60,000 nt of DNA from Antedon mediterranea (GCF_964355755.1 NC_092670.1:26215795-26275794), one strand, 5' to 3'. Positions 1-50,999 are shown, counted from the stretch's first letter. Notes: generated by a model not told the origin, from the sequence alone. Numbers and translations are program-made.

Positions 1-488
1 TACAAATGTTGTCTGTTTTTTATAGCTTATCAATCTTTTTTAAAGCAATTAACAAATTAAATATATATCATAGTATTTAATTATCTAAATTTTATTAATG
101 TTTTTACATTTTTTTACAATTAAGCATTCGTTTTCCTCTTCATACATTAATGATGTCATACTTTCCCACAATTCTTGTAATTAATGCGGCGAATGATTTG
201 GGTAAAAGAACAGACTTATGTTATAGAATGGGCGTGAATTTCGTATGGATTATCCGAAATTTGTGAATTGTTTGTTCAGAAGTTTTCCTATAGAAAACAT
301 AAAGATATAAGGATTGTATCTATGCCGTAAAATTTGTCGAAATATATTATATAGCGATTTTCAAGCTATTTTATTGACATCGGTAACATCCAAAACACAC
401 CTATTTTTTTCTGTGAAAAAACCGGACCGCAGTGTATCAACACAAAATATACATCGACGGAGGTCATTTGAATGAAGTAGGCCTAGGC

Positions 489-496
489 TATATAAG
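489..496 (+). promoter_or_regulatory. Candidate TATA box, distal promoter copy
   Basis: TATATAAG lies 113 bp before the exon 1 ATG, in a short CTAGGC-rich stretch. The distance suits a start site near 515-525 and a short 5' leader without upstream splicing. No transcript evidence is available, so this is a sequence-pattern call. Confidence 0.4.
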
Positions 497-601
497 CTCT
501 AGGCTAGTATATAATGATTATTTAAACATTTCTGTTGAGTAAAAAAGAGTACTAACAAGTAGCAGAATCCGAATATACAGTTGGTTTTGAACGCTTACAA
601 A

Positions 602-727
602 ATGGCAGATCCGGCAGAATGTAGCATAAAGGTTGTGTGTCGAGTACGACCAATGAATGATTCAGAATTAAAGTCTGGTTCAAAATTTATTGCTAAATTT
701 CCCAAAGATGGTGAGCTAATTTTAGGG
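602..727 (+). CDS. KIF5: Kinesin exon 1, distal duplicate
   Basis: Identical to 8036-8161. ATG followed by the typical kinesin-1 N-terminus MADPAECSIKVVCRVRPMN, 42 codons, donor GTAAGT at 728. It can splice in frame to either copy of exon 2, so a transcript from this promoter that skips 8036-8161 would give the same protein. Confidence 0.8.
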
Positions 728-859
728 GTAAGTACCTAGGCCTACTGCCTACTGAAACTAGGCTACACAAACGGAAACTCGTTCGTGGTTGCCTAGGCAT
801 AACAGGGCCAAGGCCTTGTTAATTATAATTAAGACCAAGACTAAGAGCTGTTTTTTATT

Positions 860-1659
860 CGCCGTGGTTAGGATTCCGGCACCGGAACTCAACTGCCCAC
901 CGTTAGGGAATCCGACACGCTATTGCGCATGCCCAGAGCTCTGGGAAGTGAATTATAGCTTGCGCTAAATAGTGCCACACCACGGAGAGTCGGAGTGTTA
1001 TAGGGATTTACTGTAGCCTAGATAGTCGTTGCGCGAGCGAGAGAGCGATGGATGAAACTTCATGGCCTACTATGCCATACATGAATTAATAATTAAAATA
1101 CGACTAATTATATATTATAATATTTATAATGATATTAATAAGTATCAGTATCTATCTAAGATTTAAGAATCGTAATGCTGTTTTTAGCGTTGCGACCCTG
1201 ACTTCCCGAACAGTTTTTTCACATCCACGCGGTGGCTGCCGTGTCAACAAATCAACTTGTGATTGCATGTTGTTTATGTACAGCAAAGAACTTAAGTTCT
1301 TTGTGTACAGTATAATGCGTTATGAAAAATCATAAAACTAGTCATGTAATTATATAATTCATAATGATATGAAGTTTATATATGATTTTATGAATGAAGC
1401 AACCACTTTTTAATTACAAAATAAATACTATAGGCCCACTGGTCACGTCTAACTGGTAGCCCTAGCCTAGATTAGTGGATCCCATCAGTAGGCATCTAGG
1501 CTAGTTCGCCGTGTGTTGTGGCGCAGCTCATGAAACGATCCATCGCTGTTATTGATAGTATAGAGTCGCCGATTACCTCGCTCTGCGCATGCGCAATAGC
1601 GTGTCGGATTCCCTAACGTTGGGCAGTTGAGTTCCGGTGCCGGAATCCTAACCACGGCG
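860..1659. mobile_element. MULE-like non-autonomous TIR element in intron 1 (distal copy)
   Basis: An 80-bp terminal inverted repeat (860-939 and 1580-1659, nearly perfect, outer end CGCCGTGG) is flanked by the 9-bp direct repeat TTTTTTATT (851-859 and 1660-1668). Long TIRs plus a 9-bp target duplication are the hallmark of Mutator-like elements. There is no transposase: the 68-codon open frame inside (1129-1335) resembles nothing I know. A related outer end recurs at 1681 (CGCCGTGGCTAAAG). Confidence 0.8.
1277..1309. repeat. 33-bp near-perfect palindrome inside the MULE-like element
   Basis: Arms TGTACA(G)CAAAGAACTT and its complement meet at AACTT/AAGTT with a single bulged G. It is duplicated at 8711-8743. 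It could be a hairpin or a dimeric protein site; nothing else supports a function. Confidence 0.6.
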
Positions 1660-2083
1660 TTTTTTATTTGTTATTTATAACGCCGTGGCTAAAGATACGG
1701 TACCGGCAAATCCTAACTTCCGTCACTACACACTTGCGGTTTATTTAAAGGTTGGTTTCTAGGTAGGCTGAGCCTTGTAAACCCTAATATCATGCCAACA
1801 CTAATGCAAGACATGCAAGGCAAGTAAAAGATTTATTCGAGGCATCATTTACCATTTAAAAAAGTTTCACAAAAGTGTGAGGCATCATTTTAAAATGTTG
1901 GTGTGATATTTCTATTATCATGAATTGATCAATTCGCCAAAAAAAATAAATTAAGATGATCTGTAGACAAATCTGGGAGAAATGAAAGGACTTGTTTACC
2001 TATGCAGTATTATTTTTGTATTAATCATTTATATTATTGATGACTAGCCTATGTATCTGTTTAATGTACTTATTCTTACACAG

Positions 2084-2171
2084 GGAAAAAACTATGTATA
2101 CGATCATGTTTTTAAACCAAACGTCACCCAACAAGAAGTTTATGAAAAGGCAGCCAGTGCCATTGTTAAAG
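2084..2171 (+). CDS. KIF5: Kinesin exon 2, distal duplicate
   Basis: Identical to 9518-9605. Acceptor CACAG, 88 nt, reads GKNYVYDHVFKPN..., donor GTGGGT. It can splice in frame to exon 3 at 13720. Splicing into the duplicate exon 2 (9518) would shift the frame. Confidence 0.8.
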
Positions 2172-2386
2172 GTGGGTATACAATTCTTTAAAAATTGACA
2201 GTTGAAATTTTCAATTAACTTGCATTGGATTGGATATTAGAGTGGATACCACAAAGAGTTGTGGACCGATAGACAGCGAATTTAAGCCGTAATTGATGTG
2301 GCGAAGTAAATTCATGTTTAAATGGTACCTAGTTGGCTGGAAATTGACACTCTAATAATTTGTATGGAAAGCACTAGAGATATATG

Positions 2387-2690
2387 CAGTAAAACCTTCA
2401 TTTTACGTACGAAAGGCGTACATAAAACATGGGGTTCTAGGCCTACAGTAGCTAGATGTGAGGCCCAGCTGTGTATTTTTTAATTGTATTTTCTATCAAT
2501 TAGAATAATAAAAACAGTCACTGCTGTAGGGGAATGCACATGTGTGGCTTGTCTCATAGTCATGGCTTTGTAGTTTGTTGTTAAATTGCATCCTCAATGT
2601 AACAAAATACACACTAATAAATTACTGAAAATGATCATATTGTCATCAATCATTTTATGTGTACGTAAAATCCAGGGAACGTAAAATCAT
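2387..2690. mobile_element. Degenerate pogo/Tigger-like MITE, distal copy
   Basis: Starts CAGTAAAACCTTCATTTTAC and ends in direct GGGAACGTAAAATCA-type subrepeats. Its interior (for example GTTGTTAAATTGC near 2578 and the TTTTCTATCAAT stretch near 2490) matches the better preserved element at 27845-28349. The right TIR is replaced by the start of another related repeat at 2691. Confidence 0.6.
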
Positions 2691-3619
2691 TTACAGTAAA
2701 ACTTGTATTTTACGAACGTTCAGTTTACGAATTGTCAATTTTTTATGAATGGGTTAATAAATGACATTGATGATGTCACTAAAAACGTAAAAATGTTGAT
2801 TTTAAAAAGTAATAAAGCTCACTATTCTTGACAAAAATCAAGTTTAATTCCTATCATTCCTACTACCTGCTTCATCACTCTACAGATTTGATAGTAGCCA
2901 TGGATACATCAGCATGATTAAAGTTTGATTGTTGCAATATGCGTGTCTAGGAGAGCGATCGACGGTTTAACTGCATTCTTACTTAACATATAAGGTCCCT
3001 AGTACACTTTCTATACTACTGAAAATCACAATAATTATTATTTTTTAAAATGCCTCTGAAAATAAAAAGAAAACGTACAAGCCTTGGCATCGACTAAAAG
3101 TGATTGAGAGGGACAGACTGTAGTCGCTTGCAGCTGTGGCTCTTCAGTTTTGTTTGCCGAAATCTATGGTATGTATTTTATTTGGAATGAAAGGGATGAA
3201 CTTTATCAACATGTTTCGAAAGCTGATGCGCCAGGAAACTTTGTCTAGATATCGTCAATCAAGGATACTATGCCTACCACTTAAATTTATGCGCTTTTGG
3301 CAAATGATGTTGTAGTCTATGAGAAGGGTCTTTAGGTGTCTGAAACTGAAAGTACAGTCTTACACAGTCCAGTTCAATTTCATACATACTAATCGCATAC
3401 GATTGTCCGTGAAAACGTGCGCCCTCTCGAAATGATCGAGCGAGGCTAGCCCACACACGTACATTGTGTTACATACACGGTCATGCACTCGATGTTGTTG
3501 CGGGTGCGAAACTCATGAATAACAAGTTAGAAAGAACTTGTTGAGGCTGGGCACGGCCGAGCCTAGGTAAGAAAAAACCTAAATAAAGGACGCCGTTGTA
3601 GATTTAACAAATTATATTA

Positions 3620-4880
3620 TTACAATAAGGCCAAATAAAAAAACATACTTGTTAAGCGTCACCGCCCGCTCCTGATTATCCAGCCGCCTCTCTTTTTATT
3701 TTTATTTTTTTTTTACCCATATACAACGGAAAGTTTAGCGGCCCGGCCCAGCTCCAGAGCAGGGCTCAAAATTCACGCTAGCAAACTAGCATTTTGCTAG
3801 TAGATTCTTTATAATTGCTAGTTGAAAATTTCAAAACTAGCAAATGTTTGCTAGGCTGGTGTAATTTTTGAAAAATACGTACTTCTTAGCTTAGCCACGC
3901 TAGCTAGCCACCGATCGCTCTATGTCGACAACGGCAATTTGGTGAAAACAATTGTTTCATTTACACGCCGCCGATTTACGTCAAGGAAACGCGAATAGCA
4001 CCGCGAATCATGTGTGGTAAACAGCAAGCTTTTTCCCCAACACATTAAATCACGTGCATTTAGTACGTCGCTGAGGATTACATCATCAGTCACGTGATAG
4101 AATACACGATTATCAATTTAGGGATTACTGAAATAAATATTTTGCCTACACAGTGGTCGAAACGCGTTTTTTATAGGTTCGTAAATAGGAAACACCCCAT
4201 ACATAATGGACTCTACCAATTTTGTTTACGATGATCTCGCGCTCGAGATCGGCACACCACGAGGGTCCTGTTGGGCGATGGGCCCGGCGATGCGTTTTCT
4301 TATGCCTGGTTTACCTGTGGAATAATTACACACACTTTTCGCATCACAACTTTAAATACTGATTTACACAAAGAAGAATGAATACGTTGAATAAAAATTC
4401 ACTTAAGAAATGCCGTAAGCTGTTTTCAAAATCAGCCCACTATAATTTAGTATTATTGAGACCAACATCATGCTTCTCGCGATAGGGAATTTCCTGGATA
4501 GATGAGTCGAGCGAGAGACGGCGGACCATGGCCGCCGATGAGTGAGGCGGGGGTGGCAGCTTGGACGGATTAGCCTAGGGCCTACAATTTCGCTCGGTGG
4601 CAATTAAATTTAATGTTTTAATTACGTCTGGATATAAACAATACAAAACTCAATTTTGTCATCGGCAATAATATTTCATACATAGTCAATTTTGTTCTGT
4701 TTCGCATTTTAAAAGTTTGACGTTTCGTCCTAAAAAAAAGTGGGCCAAAACGTCCATCGCGCAAAATTATACCTCCATAAAAAGTAAAAAAAAAAAAAAA
4801 AAAACCGTCCCCCCGCCCCTGAAAATTTATGAGGGTGTGACGCTTAACAAGTATTTTTTTTTATTTGGCCTAATATTGAT
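3620..4880. mobile_element. 1.26-kb TIR element of unknown superfamily
   Basis: The left end (3620-3662) and right end (4837-4880) are inverted copies of about 40 bp, sharing AGGCCAAATAAAAAAA and CTTGTTAAGCGTCAC. The interior has GC-rich segments, repeated GCTAGCAAA-type words near 3770-3860 and an A-tract at 4785. No transposase frame is visible, so it is probably non-autonomous. Confidence 0.65.
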
Positions 4881-4907
4881 TACAATTTAAAAAAACATTG
4901 TTTTGAT

Positions 4908-5030
4908 GAAATATATGGTGCGTCTTATACATCGACGATATAAAAAATACCGATATTTTACTCTCAGTTAGGGGTGCGTCTTATACACAGGTGCGACTTA
5001 TACACCGAAATATACGGTACATATGACCAA
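4908..5030. repeat. Fragments of a GTGCGTCTTATACA-type repeat
   Basis: GGTGCGTCTTATACA occurs at about 4918 and again at about 4974, followed by GTGCGACTTATACACCG and ATATACGGTA (about 4991-5018). A similar GCGACTTGTACACCA...ATACGGTGA occurs at 34845-34873 just before exon 21. These look like ends of one small transposon family. Confidence 0.45.
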
Positions 5031-5125
5031 AAAAACAGCTTAAATCAGTTGGCTAGGATAGTTGCTACAAGGTGGGCTTGGGTCTAGGCCTAGTGGGTTG
5101 GGTTGGGTAAACTGTACATGGTAAC

Positions 5126-5665
5126 GGGACGATTCAGCCCTGAGACAATTCGGCCCTGGGACGATTTGCACACTTAAATTTTATCGGCTTTGATATGCAT
5201 TTTTTAAGCATAAAATAAGCTATTTTCCCCAAACTTTAATTTCAGAGAGACGATAGGGTAGTACTACTATAGGAATAAAGATGAAATAAAGCAAATATTT
5301 TGAAAACATTGTCGAAAATGATCATTTTTTAGTCACGCGAACAATGTAAACAAGTTACGCCCTCTGTTGGCCGCTTGGCGAGTGCACGAAATAAACAAGG
5401 TTTTCGAAGTAATAAATTGAATATAAAATTACGTATTTTTAGTAATTTATTATATATAAAATATCAACATTGTCAATATCAATAAAATACGGATTGTTAA
5501 ACACCTTTAAAAACTTGATAAATACCAAAAAAAATGTATATGAATTTGGTCTAAAGTGAGACGTTTCGGCCAACAAAGTGGGATGTTTCGGCCTAAAGTG
5601 GGCCGAATCGTCCAACAGTGGGCCGAATCATCCCACCAAAAGTGGGCCGAATCGTCCTGGAACCC
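5126..5665. mobile_element. Inverted-repeat element with iterated GGACGATTCGGCCC ends
   Basis: The left end has three degenerate words of the type GACGATTCAGCCC (5130-5170). The right end (5560-5665) has five inverted copies of the type GGGCCGAATCGTCC spaced about 20-28 bp apart. Subterminal word arrays of this kind bind transposase in several DNA transposons; that role here is inference. No coding potential is evident. Confidence 0.5.
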
Positions 5666-6208
5666 CGTACATCACACGAAAATGGCAAATGATGCAGCAG
5701 AAGTAGGGCCTACTATATATTCATGTTCAATAACATATGCATTTATAACTCAATTCTATAGGAGTTATTTAAAAATAATAGACCTGGACCTATTGGGCGA
5801 AACTTTAAAATGGAAAAGCTATATAGCGTAAATCAAGGCTAGGTATTTATCTGGCCCGGTAACTGTACTCTACTAGCTAGGCCTAAATAGGCTAGACTAG
5901 AGCTCCGATGTACTACATATTTGCAGTTTTATTAATAAAATACATACAATTAAAATTATTACGTTCAATTAACTAAATTATTGTTACGTTAACTATTATT
6001 ATTATTTAATTCTCTACAATTGCGGATCATGTGGATAATACAGGATTTTTTTTGTCGTATTTTCCTACCTAACAGCTCCAACCAACAGCAGCCTGAAAAA
6101 AGGAAGTTTAAAGGTATGATGGGAAGAGAAATGCTTCGGCGGCTTTAATTTTTTTCCAGTAATAAAGCAGCCGAAGGCTAGGAGAGGGCGTACTCCAGAC
6201 TGAAAAGT

Positions 6209-6784
6209 CAGAGGAACAATATAGAGAGAGTAATGGCATTGAATGGATTAGAAGCCGTGTTTTTGTGTCCAACTATTCCTATGTAGCGTATGGAGTTGAG
6301 TCTTGTTTTGAAAATGTATAACGTTCAAAAGGCTTTAATTATCGAATTTATCAAAACAATCAATTTGATTAAAGGTTTTTGTTAAAATAATAAAAAAATT
6401 ATAAAGTTACTGCGAACATGATTTAAAACAACAAAAATAGCAATTTCGGAACGGCTCTGGTTGTGCGCTCCATGCACGCTCTACGCGTGCGCGTTTAGTT
6501 TGTACAGCGTAATGCATTGTTTTTACATTTTGTTGTTTAAAACCATGTTCGCAGTAACTTTATGATTTTGTTATTATCTTAACAAAAACCTTAAACAAAT
6601 TGATTATTTTGATATTAAATTCGATATTTAAAGCCTTGTGAATGTTATACATTTTTTAAGCAAATGACTCGACTCCATACGCTACATAGGCATAGTTGGA
6701 CACAAACATGGCCGGCCTGCACACCACGTGACTTTCTAAAATCCGTGAACGCAAAGTCGTAACTCTCTCTATATATGGCTCTGT
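6209..6784. repeat. Long imperfect palindrome (foldback element)
   Basis: Arms of about 183 bp (6255-6437 and 6528-6712) are inverted copies with scattered mismatches and a loop of about 90 bp. Shared inner words include ACTGCGAACATG; outer words include TAGCGTATGGAGT. Matching ATATAGAGAGAGT ends extend the fold to about 6209 and 6784. It resembles a palindromic MITE. Confidence 0.7.
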
Positions 6785-6787
6785 GAA

Positions 6788-7188
6788 AAGTGATTCCTAA
6801 ACAGCCAAACAGGAGAGAGTCGAGAGGGAACCAACAAGATGGCGACCGTAAATGTGTTTAAAAACATTATTTAATATAAAAAATAATAATCTAATACTGT
6901 ATAATACATTAAGACCACATAAATTACAACACATATTCTTGCCAAAGCACAGTGAAGTTTTTATAAAATCAAATATATTGTTAATCGCAATGGAATGAAT
7001 AATTTCTTGGTAATCTAGCATTTTTTGTATAAGGATCATATAAAATTAATGCGTTCGCGTTTATACGCTTAACGCGCTGCGTTGCGTATCGTTCTTACGC
7101 AGATAGGCTCAACGCACAACGTAGGGCATATCTGATTGGTGGATTGCAGCCGCCATCTTGTTGGTTCCCTCTCCATGGAGAATCACTT
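6788..7188. mobile_element. 400-bp MITE
   Basis: AAGTGATTC (6788-6796) pairs with GAATCACTT (7180-7188), and 6822-6844 pairs perfectly over 23 bp with 7151-7173 (words GAGAGGGAACC and AACAAGATGGCG). It abuts the palindrome on its left. The 80-codon minus-strand open frame inside looks like noise. Confidence 0.65.
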
Positions 7189-7922
7189 CTTGAACTGCGA
7201 TAACACTATAGATTACCATCCAGCCTTCGGCTATTACAAATCACTGATTTTATATCACTGTGCTCCACTGGTTGAGCAGTTCCTGTTGTAGTACTATTTC
7301 TATTTCAGAAGTTAATAATAAAGGCATAAATAGCGCTCCGTAGAGAACTAAACGAGCGTTCTGCCAGTCCAGTCGTCAGAATGGCGTTCTGAATATACCT
7401 CGACGAAAGGATATAAAATTATAATTGTTTTTAATACAAATGTTGTCTGTTTTTTATAGCTTATCAATCTTTTTTAAAGCAATTAACAAATTAAATATAT
7501 ATCATAGTATTTAATTATCTAAATTTTATTAATGTTTTTACATTTTTTTACAATTAAGCATTCGTTTTCCTCTTCATACATTAATGATGTCATACTTTCC
7601 CACAATTCTTGTAATTAATGCGGCGAATGATTTGGGTAAAAGAACAGACTTATGTTATAGAATGGGCGTGAATTTCGTATGGATTATCCGAAATTTGTGA
7701 ATTGTTTGTTCAGAAGTTTTCCTATAGAAAACATAAAGATATAAGGATTGTATCTATGCCGTAAAATTTGTCGAAATATATTATATAGCGATTTTCAAGC
7801 TATTTTATTGACATCGGTAACATCCAAAACACACCTATTTTTTTCTGTGAAAAAACCGGACCGCAGTGTATCAACACAAAATATACATCGACGGAGGTCA
7901 TTTGAATGAAGTAGGCCTAGGC

Positions 7923-7930
7923 TATATAAG
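7923..7930 (+). promoter_or_regulatory. Candidate TATA box, proximal promoter copy
   Basis: TATATAAG 113 bp before the ATG at 8036, identical to 489-496. Confidence 0.4.
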
Positions 7931-8035
7931 CTCTAGGCTAGTATATAATGATTATTTAAACATTTCTGTTGAGTAAAAAAGAGTACTAACAAGTAGCAGA
8001 ATCCGAATATACAGTTGGTTTTGAACGCTTACAAA

Positions 8036-46414
<38,379 letters not shown>

Positions 46415-47604
46415 ACTTTTTTACTAAGTACCATTGATTGGTATAATCACCTGCTCGAATATTATTGACCCTCAAATTTAAACTACAAATTAATATATTA
46501 TATAATCATCAGAGTACTATAATCCCAGTAAACTTTAAGCTGTATTTTGGATAACTAATGCAACTAATCTCAGCCCCCAGAACATTGTTGATGCAATTCA
46601 AGTACAGTGTTAAACCCCATCCCCATTATTAAGCTATATTTCTGCTGACCTAGAAAATTATTGAAGCAATCCTAGTCCTAACCCCCCGTCTCTAATTTAT
46701 TTTGTATACCAGAACATACCACGTACCAAGTACTAACAAGTGCTAACCCTCATCCCTTTTTAAAGTGGAGATGCATCAAAACATTACTTTCACCTATATT
46801 CAAGTATTTTTTTAATTTGTTATATGTTACATGGTTATTATGAAAAACATATAAAAGAAAACAGGGGGGGAAAAAACCCTTTCCCTATTCATTTCCATGT
46901 AAATTTTCAAAAAACAATGCCTTTTAAAAAAATCTTCAAAAAACAAAAATATTATACTAATATGGTTTCAGAATTTTTTAGAAAAAACAGCTTCTAGAAT
47001 AATTGGTTCAATTGTTAAAGATGTTGATGGTGTTTATGAAAAACAAACGTTGAGCAACGTCATTTAAATTATAAGAAACAGTTCTCACTCATTACACAAT
47101 GAATTTATTGTAAATAGATCAGGGAGAGTTAGACCACCCAATCAAATAATTCACGTTTTAGACTATCTTTTGTTGAAATGCTATTCATATTTTTAATTCA
47201 CGATTTAAGAGAAGTTTGTAATACCGATGCCTTCACTACTCATACCTGTGCAGTATATTATAAATATTTTTGTGTAATTTTTATATGTATTTTAAATATG
47301 TTATATATGGTCTTTTTATATTTATATTCTTGCCAAGAAAGACAATTTTCATTGTAATTTTATTTGTTTTATGACGAATAGAATTTTTATCTATCTTATC
47401 TATCTATCCATTTGGGCCCAGTACTTGGACCCCAGCCCATAATTTGTTTCTGATGCCAGAAAGCTCTAATTACAAACACTTTTCCTTAATCATTTCCATG
47501 TAATTGCATCATAATTTTTCTGTAGTTTCACAGTGCATCAGTTATTTTGCTAGTATTGTTTTTCTCATACTGACATTTTCTTTCTTTTTTTCATTTCTTT
47601 ACAG
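46415..47604. other. 3' UTR or last intron
   Basis: Noncoding after the exon 25 stop. A C/T-rich tract with CCCC runs lies at 46560-46760. If the alternative splice at 46401 is used, this is an intron ending in a very strong pyrimidine tract and ACAG at 47604. Confidence 0.5.
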
Positions 47605-47621
47605 CCAATGAACCATATTAG
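47605..47621 (+). CDS. KIF5: Possible alternative last coding exon of kinesin
   Basis: Preceded by about 30 pyrimidine-rich bases and TTTACAG. From donor 46401 it reads T-NEPY-stop (TAG 47619-47621). The protein would be 1,091 residues and end ISTNEPY. The acceptor is strong and the donor weak. An AATAAA follows at 47765. Confidence 0.4.
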
Positions 47622-47764
47622 ATTTGAAAAAACCGAAATGAAATTGAATTGTCCACATTGAAGATATACAGTAGGTTATAGCACTGCATTCACAATCAGT
47701 CACAAGACAAAGTTTATTCAATTTGTAAATCGATTTTGGGTGTTAACGGTAAAATTAAATTATA

Positions 47765-47770
47765 AATAAA
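47765..47770 (+). promoter_or_regulatory. Candidate polyadenylation signal
   Basis: AATAAA 144 bp after the alternative stop at 47621. Further AATAAA words at 48840 and 51950 mean the true end of the transcript cannot be fixed from sequence. Confidence 0.3.
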
Positions 47771-47796
47771 CACATTATAAGCTTATTCAACACATA

Positions 47797-48076
47797 CCAT
47801 ATTTATTCGAATAAAAGACCTGGGGCATTTATTTTAAAGGGGTTTTAGGGGTTGGGGCGTTTATTCAAATGAGTTGTTTGTTCGGGAGATGCATGTATTT
47901 TTTAGGGTGTAATATGGTAACATGTGTAATCAAATAAATGCCCCATTGATTTGAAAAAATACAACACAATCAATATAGAGAAGTGATAAAATACAGTAAA
48001 AATTGTATCAAAATGCTTGTTAAATTGTCAATGAATTCTACTAGTACAAATAGAAATTCAAAGTGAATAAATATGG
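47797..48076. mobile_element. 280-bp TA-flanked MITE
   Basis: CCATATTTATTC(GAATAA) at 47797 is inverted as GAATAAATATGG ending at 48076, with TA on both sides. The interior repeats GGGGCATTTATT-like words in both orientations. If transcription runs past 47765, it lies in the kinesin 3' UTR. Confidence 0.65.
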
Positions 48077-50999
48077 TAATATAGTTTAAGTAAAACCACC
48101 AAATATTAGTTTGTAATTAAGAAGCTGTCCATCACCACAGGTATACATTTGTAATATCTTGTAGTTGGTTTTAAGGAGGTGTCAAAATTATGTAAATGTG
48201 AAATAATATTTAATGTTCATGCACATGCATTTATACATTATTTTGATTTGCTTTATTGCTGGACATTAGCTGAATTTCAATTATTCTAATCCATATAGAG
48301 TATACATACATGGATGGATGTGAACATGCTCTATGATAAAAATAAGCAAAGTAAATATTGATAGTGTACTAGAATTTGGGAAACCTCAATTCATAATCGT
48401 TTCTTTGTTTAGGTCCTGAACCATTAGTTTTGGATGACTTTTATCACAAACAAAACAAAACCGTTGGAACCTTTTCCAAAGTCTATTTCAAAATAATTTA
48501 TATGTAACTTTGATTTCATGGATGACTGAAGAATCATGAAAGCAAACTTCAGGAACTTTTGATTGTGGAAACTAAATTCGACTTTGAACTGAAAAATCAC
48601 ACTTTATGAGCAAAAAAAAAAAAAAACAAATAGCAGCCTCTCACAAACTAAGCATTGCAAACTTTGTGAATCAAAAATATGTTTTATAATTTATTATCTA
48701 GTCATAATTAAATGAGAGAATGGTTGGCAATGTTCAGTACATTATGGTAAATCAGCAATGACATGTAAAGATTTCCACTGGTTTATAATTTATGAATTTT
48801 ACAAAAGTATACTACCAGATGATGAAATTGTTTTGACACAATAAATATAACATTTTATTGGTGATGGTACAATTGACCCATTTAAATTGGTTTTCGTACA
48901 TATTCTCAGTCAGTTTATTGTGGTGTACAAACATCGTACATGAAGGATACATGCAATATATATATGAATTATATGTTTAAAAAAAAATATGCTGCTTATG
49001 TTTAAAATGTTTTCATTTTACTATTGACATTAATTACATTACTTTTCTTGAATCGAATGCTGTCCCCAAGCCTGTATGCCAAGAGTTTTCAAACAAACCC
49101 ACTTTTCCCTGAAGTGCCCTTTTCAAACAAGAAACTACCAAGGACAAGGTTTACAGTAGCTCATACGATTTTTTGGCCGTCCTAAGCCAGCAGGAAAATT
49201 TAACATACTACAAAACAATCTTTTTTATTAAAATAGGTGATAATTGATATTTTTGCATCCCACTTCCAATGTTTTTTTAATACAAGGTCAGAAAAAGTAA
49301 GATGTAACAATCCTGGCTATGGGCTTGATACCAGCAAGACTATCAAACAACAGGATACTGAGCGCCGCTTTATCAAACGTTAAGGTTTCAATGTAGTTTG
49401 ATTATGCCCGCCTCCACATGTTTGATTGATTTGCTATTGGCAGATTGGCTTCCACGAAATGTTATTTTTATCTATGTGTAAATGTGACTATAGTACCAAA
49501 ATAGTACCATTCATTATCTGTACACTTATTGATAGCCTTGATTTAATTCAAAACCACTGAACTATTAATGTCAATTATAATCAATGCAAGAATTAAGGAG
49601 CATGTATGAGAGGCACTTTTTTGGGGGAAAATAACAATAAAAAATCTGGTTTTATGCATTTTAATGTCAACATTGTCTTTTTAAAAATTAGATGCCTAAA
49701 CTTCATGTTCGTAAAAGAATCCAATACAATACAAGGTATGGTGTACATAGCCTAGAATTTGTTGGTTTTGCATGAATTTGTCGAAGCCTATCTTGGCAAG
49801 TCGAGCTCATAACCTGTTTGATCATAGAGTGTACAATCTACTTCCTATCAATATAATTTCAAGGATCCCAAATATGAACTTTAATGCACATTTTTTTGTT
49901 TTTAAATTTATTCACATTCAACCTTGATTTTGTAAAATAGAAAATAAGCATGTTACCGTTATATAGCTAAGTATTTGTACTTAAATAGTGTAGTCATTAA
50001 GCAAAAAGTCAATATAAATTTATTTCATAACTTGTATGGAAATAATCATGTTTACAATTCATTGTACTACTGTAAATTCATTTAAAAACATAAGGTTAAG
50101 ATTCCATAATGATTTTAGAGTGAATCTTTTCAGCAGTTAAACCATTTTCTTAATTGAATTAGAGCATGGAGGAAAATTCCTCCATGATTAGAGATTGAGA
50201 ATGGCAGTATGTCTTAGAGAAGCATTTAAATGTGTCGTTCCAAGATTACTGTCTATCTACTCTCTATATTTCATATACTTTTTGGTATAGAAAGGTATAA
50301 CATCTAGTTATTGTTTACACAAACACACACACCAACGCACCCACACACATATATGTATATATTTAATATATGTTATGCTCTTGTGCAATTATATTCCTTA
50401 AAACTATATATAATATCAGTATAAGTTGTGTAGGTACTGACATTAAATAACATACTGTATGCTCATTAGTTAAGAATTGATAAGTGTTTAGGTGTGAACG
50501 TCCTACTAATGTTAGTATATCATACATTGTGTGTGCTATTTCTGTACCTTTGATAGCAATCCATCTCATACAGTAAAGCCTCGTCTTGTACTGTTTGTAC
50601 ATGTATATATAATAAGAAATCACCGTAGATGTGTCCTGGACAATTCGTTTTAACATTGCTACATAATCACGAGTCAATCAGTTTTCTGTGTATTGAGGGT
50701 GACAATATATAATAAAATATTTAGTTGTAATGATAACTTTATAACTTCATTTAAATATGCTTAATTTAACAAGATTGATGGCAAATGGGTGAATGAAAAA
50801 TATGTGTTAATAAGTTAGTTGAAGCAAAATGCAATATTTGTTATTTATTATGCAGATAGGCAATAGTAATTTGGGTTGTTCTCGGTGTTGTTGATGTACT
50901 CGGGTTTGGGTAAACTTTGTGCAACTGTTTAAAAAATTGCACAGTAATATTAAGTTCTTATTGCAGAATTTGATTTACTATCTAATTAAGGTGTTTTAA

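Larger units (their letters stand above)
1..3383. repeat. Distal copy of duplicated kinesin 5' region
   Basis: This segment is repeated at 7435-10817 with an offset of exactly 7,434 bp. By eye I found one mismatch, G at 950 versus A at 8384, which lies in intron 1. Homology ends abruptly after 3383 (10817). It contains the promoter region, exon 1, intron 1 with its transposons, exon 2 and part of intron 2. The left edge cannot be seen because homology already runs at position 1. Confidence 0.97.

Noticed and set aside
1129-1335. 68-codon open frame, present identically at 8563-8769
   Set aside because: It lies within a TIR element in an intron, has no family resemblance, and its duplication only reflects the 7.4-kb repeat.
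50363-50677. 104-codon minus-strand open frame
   Set aside because: AT-rich, no recognisable motif, no splice context, and CA/TA microsatellite at its edge.
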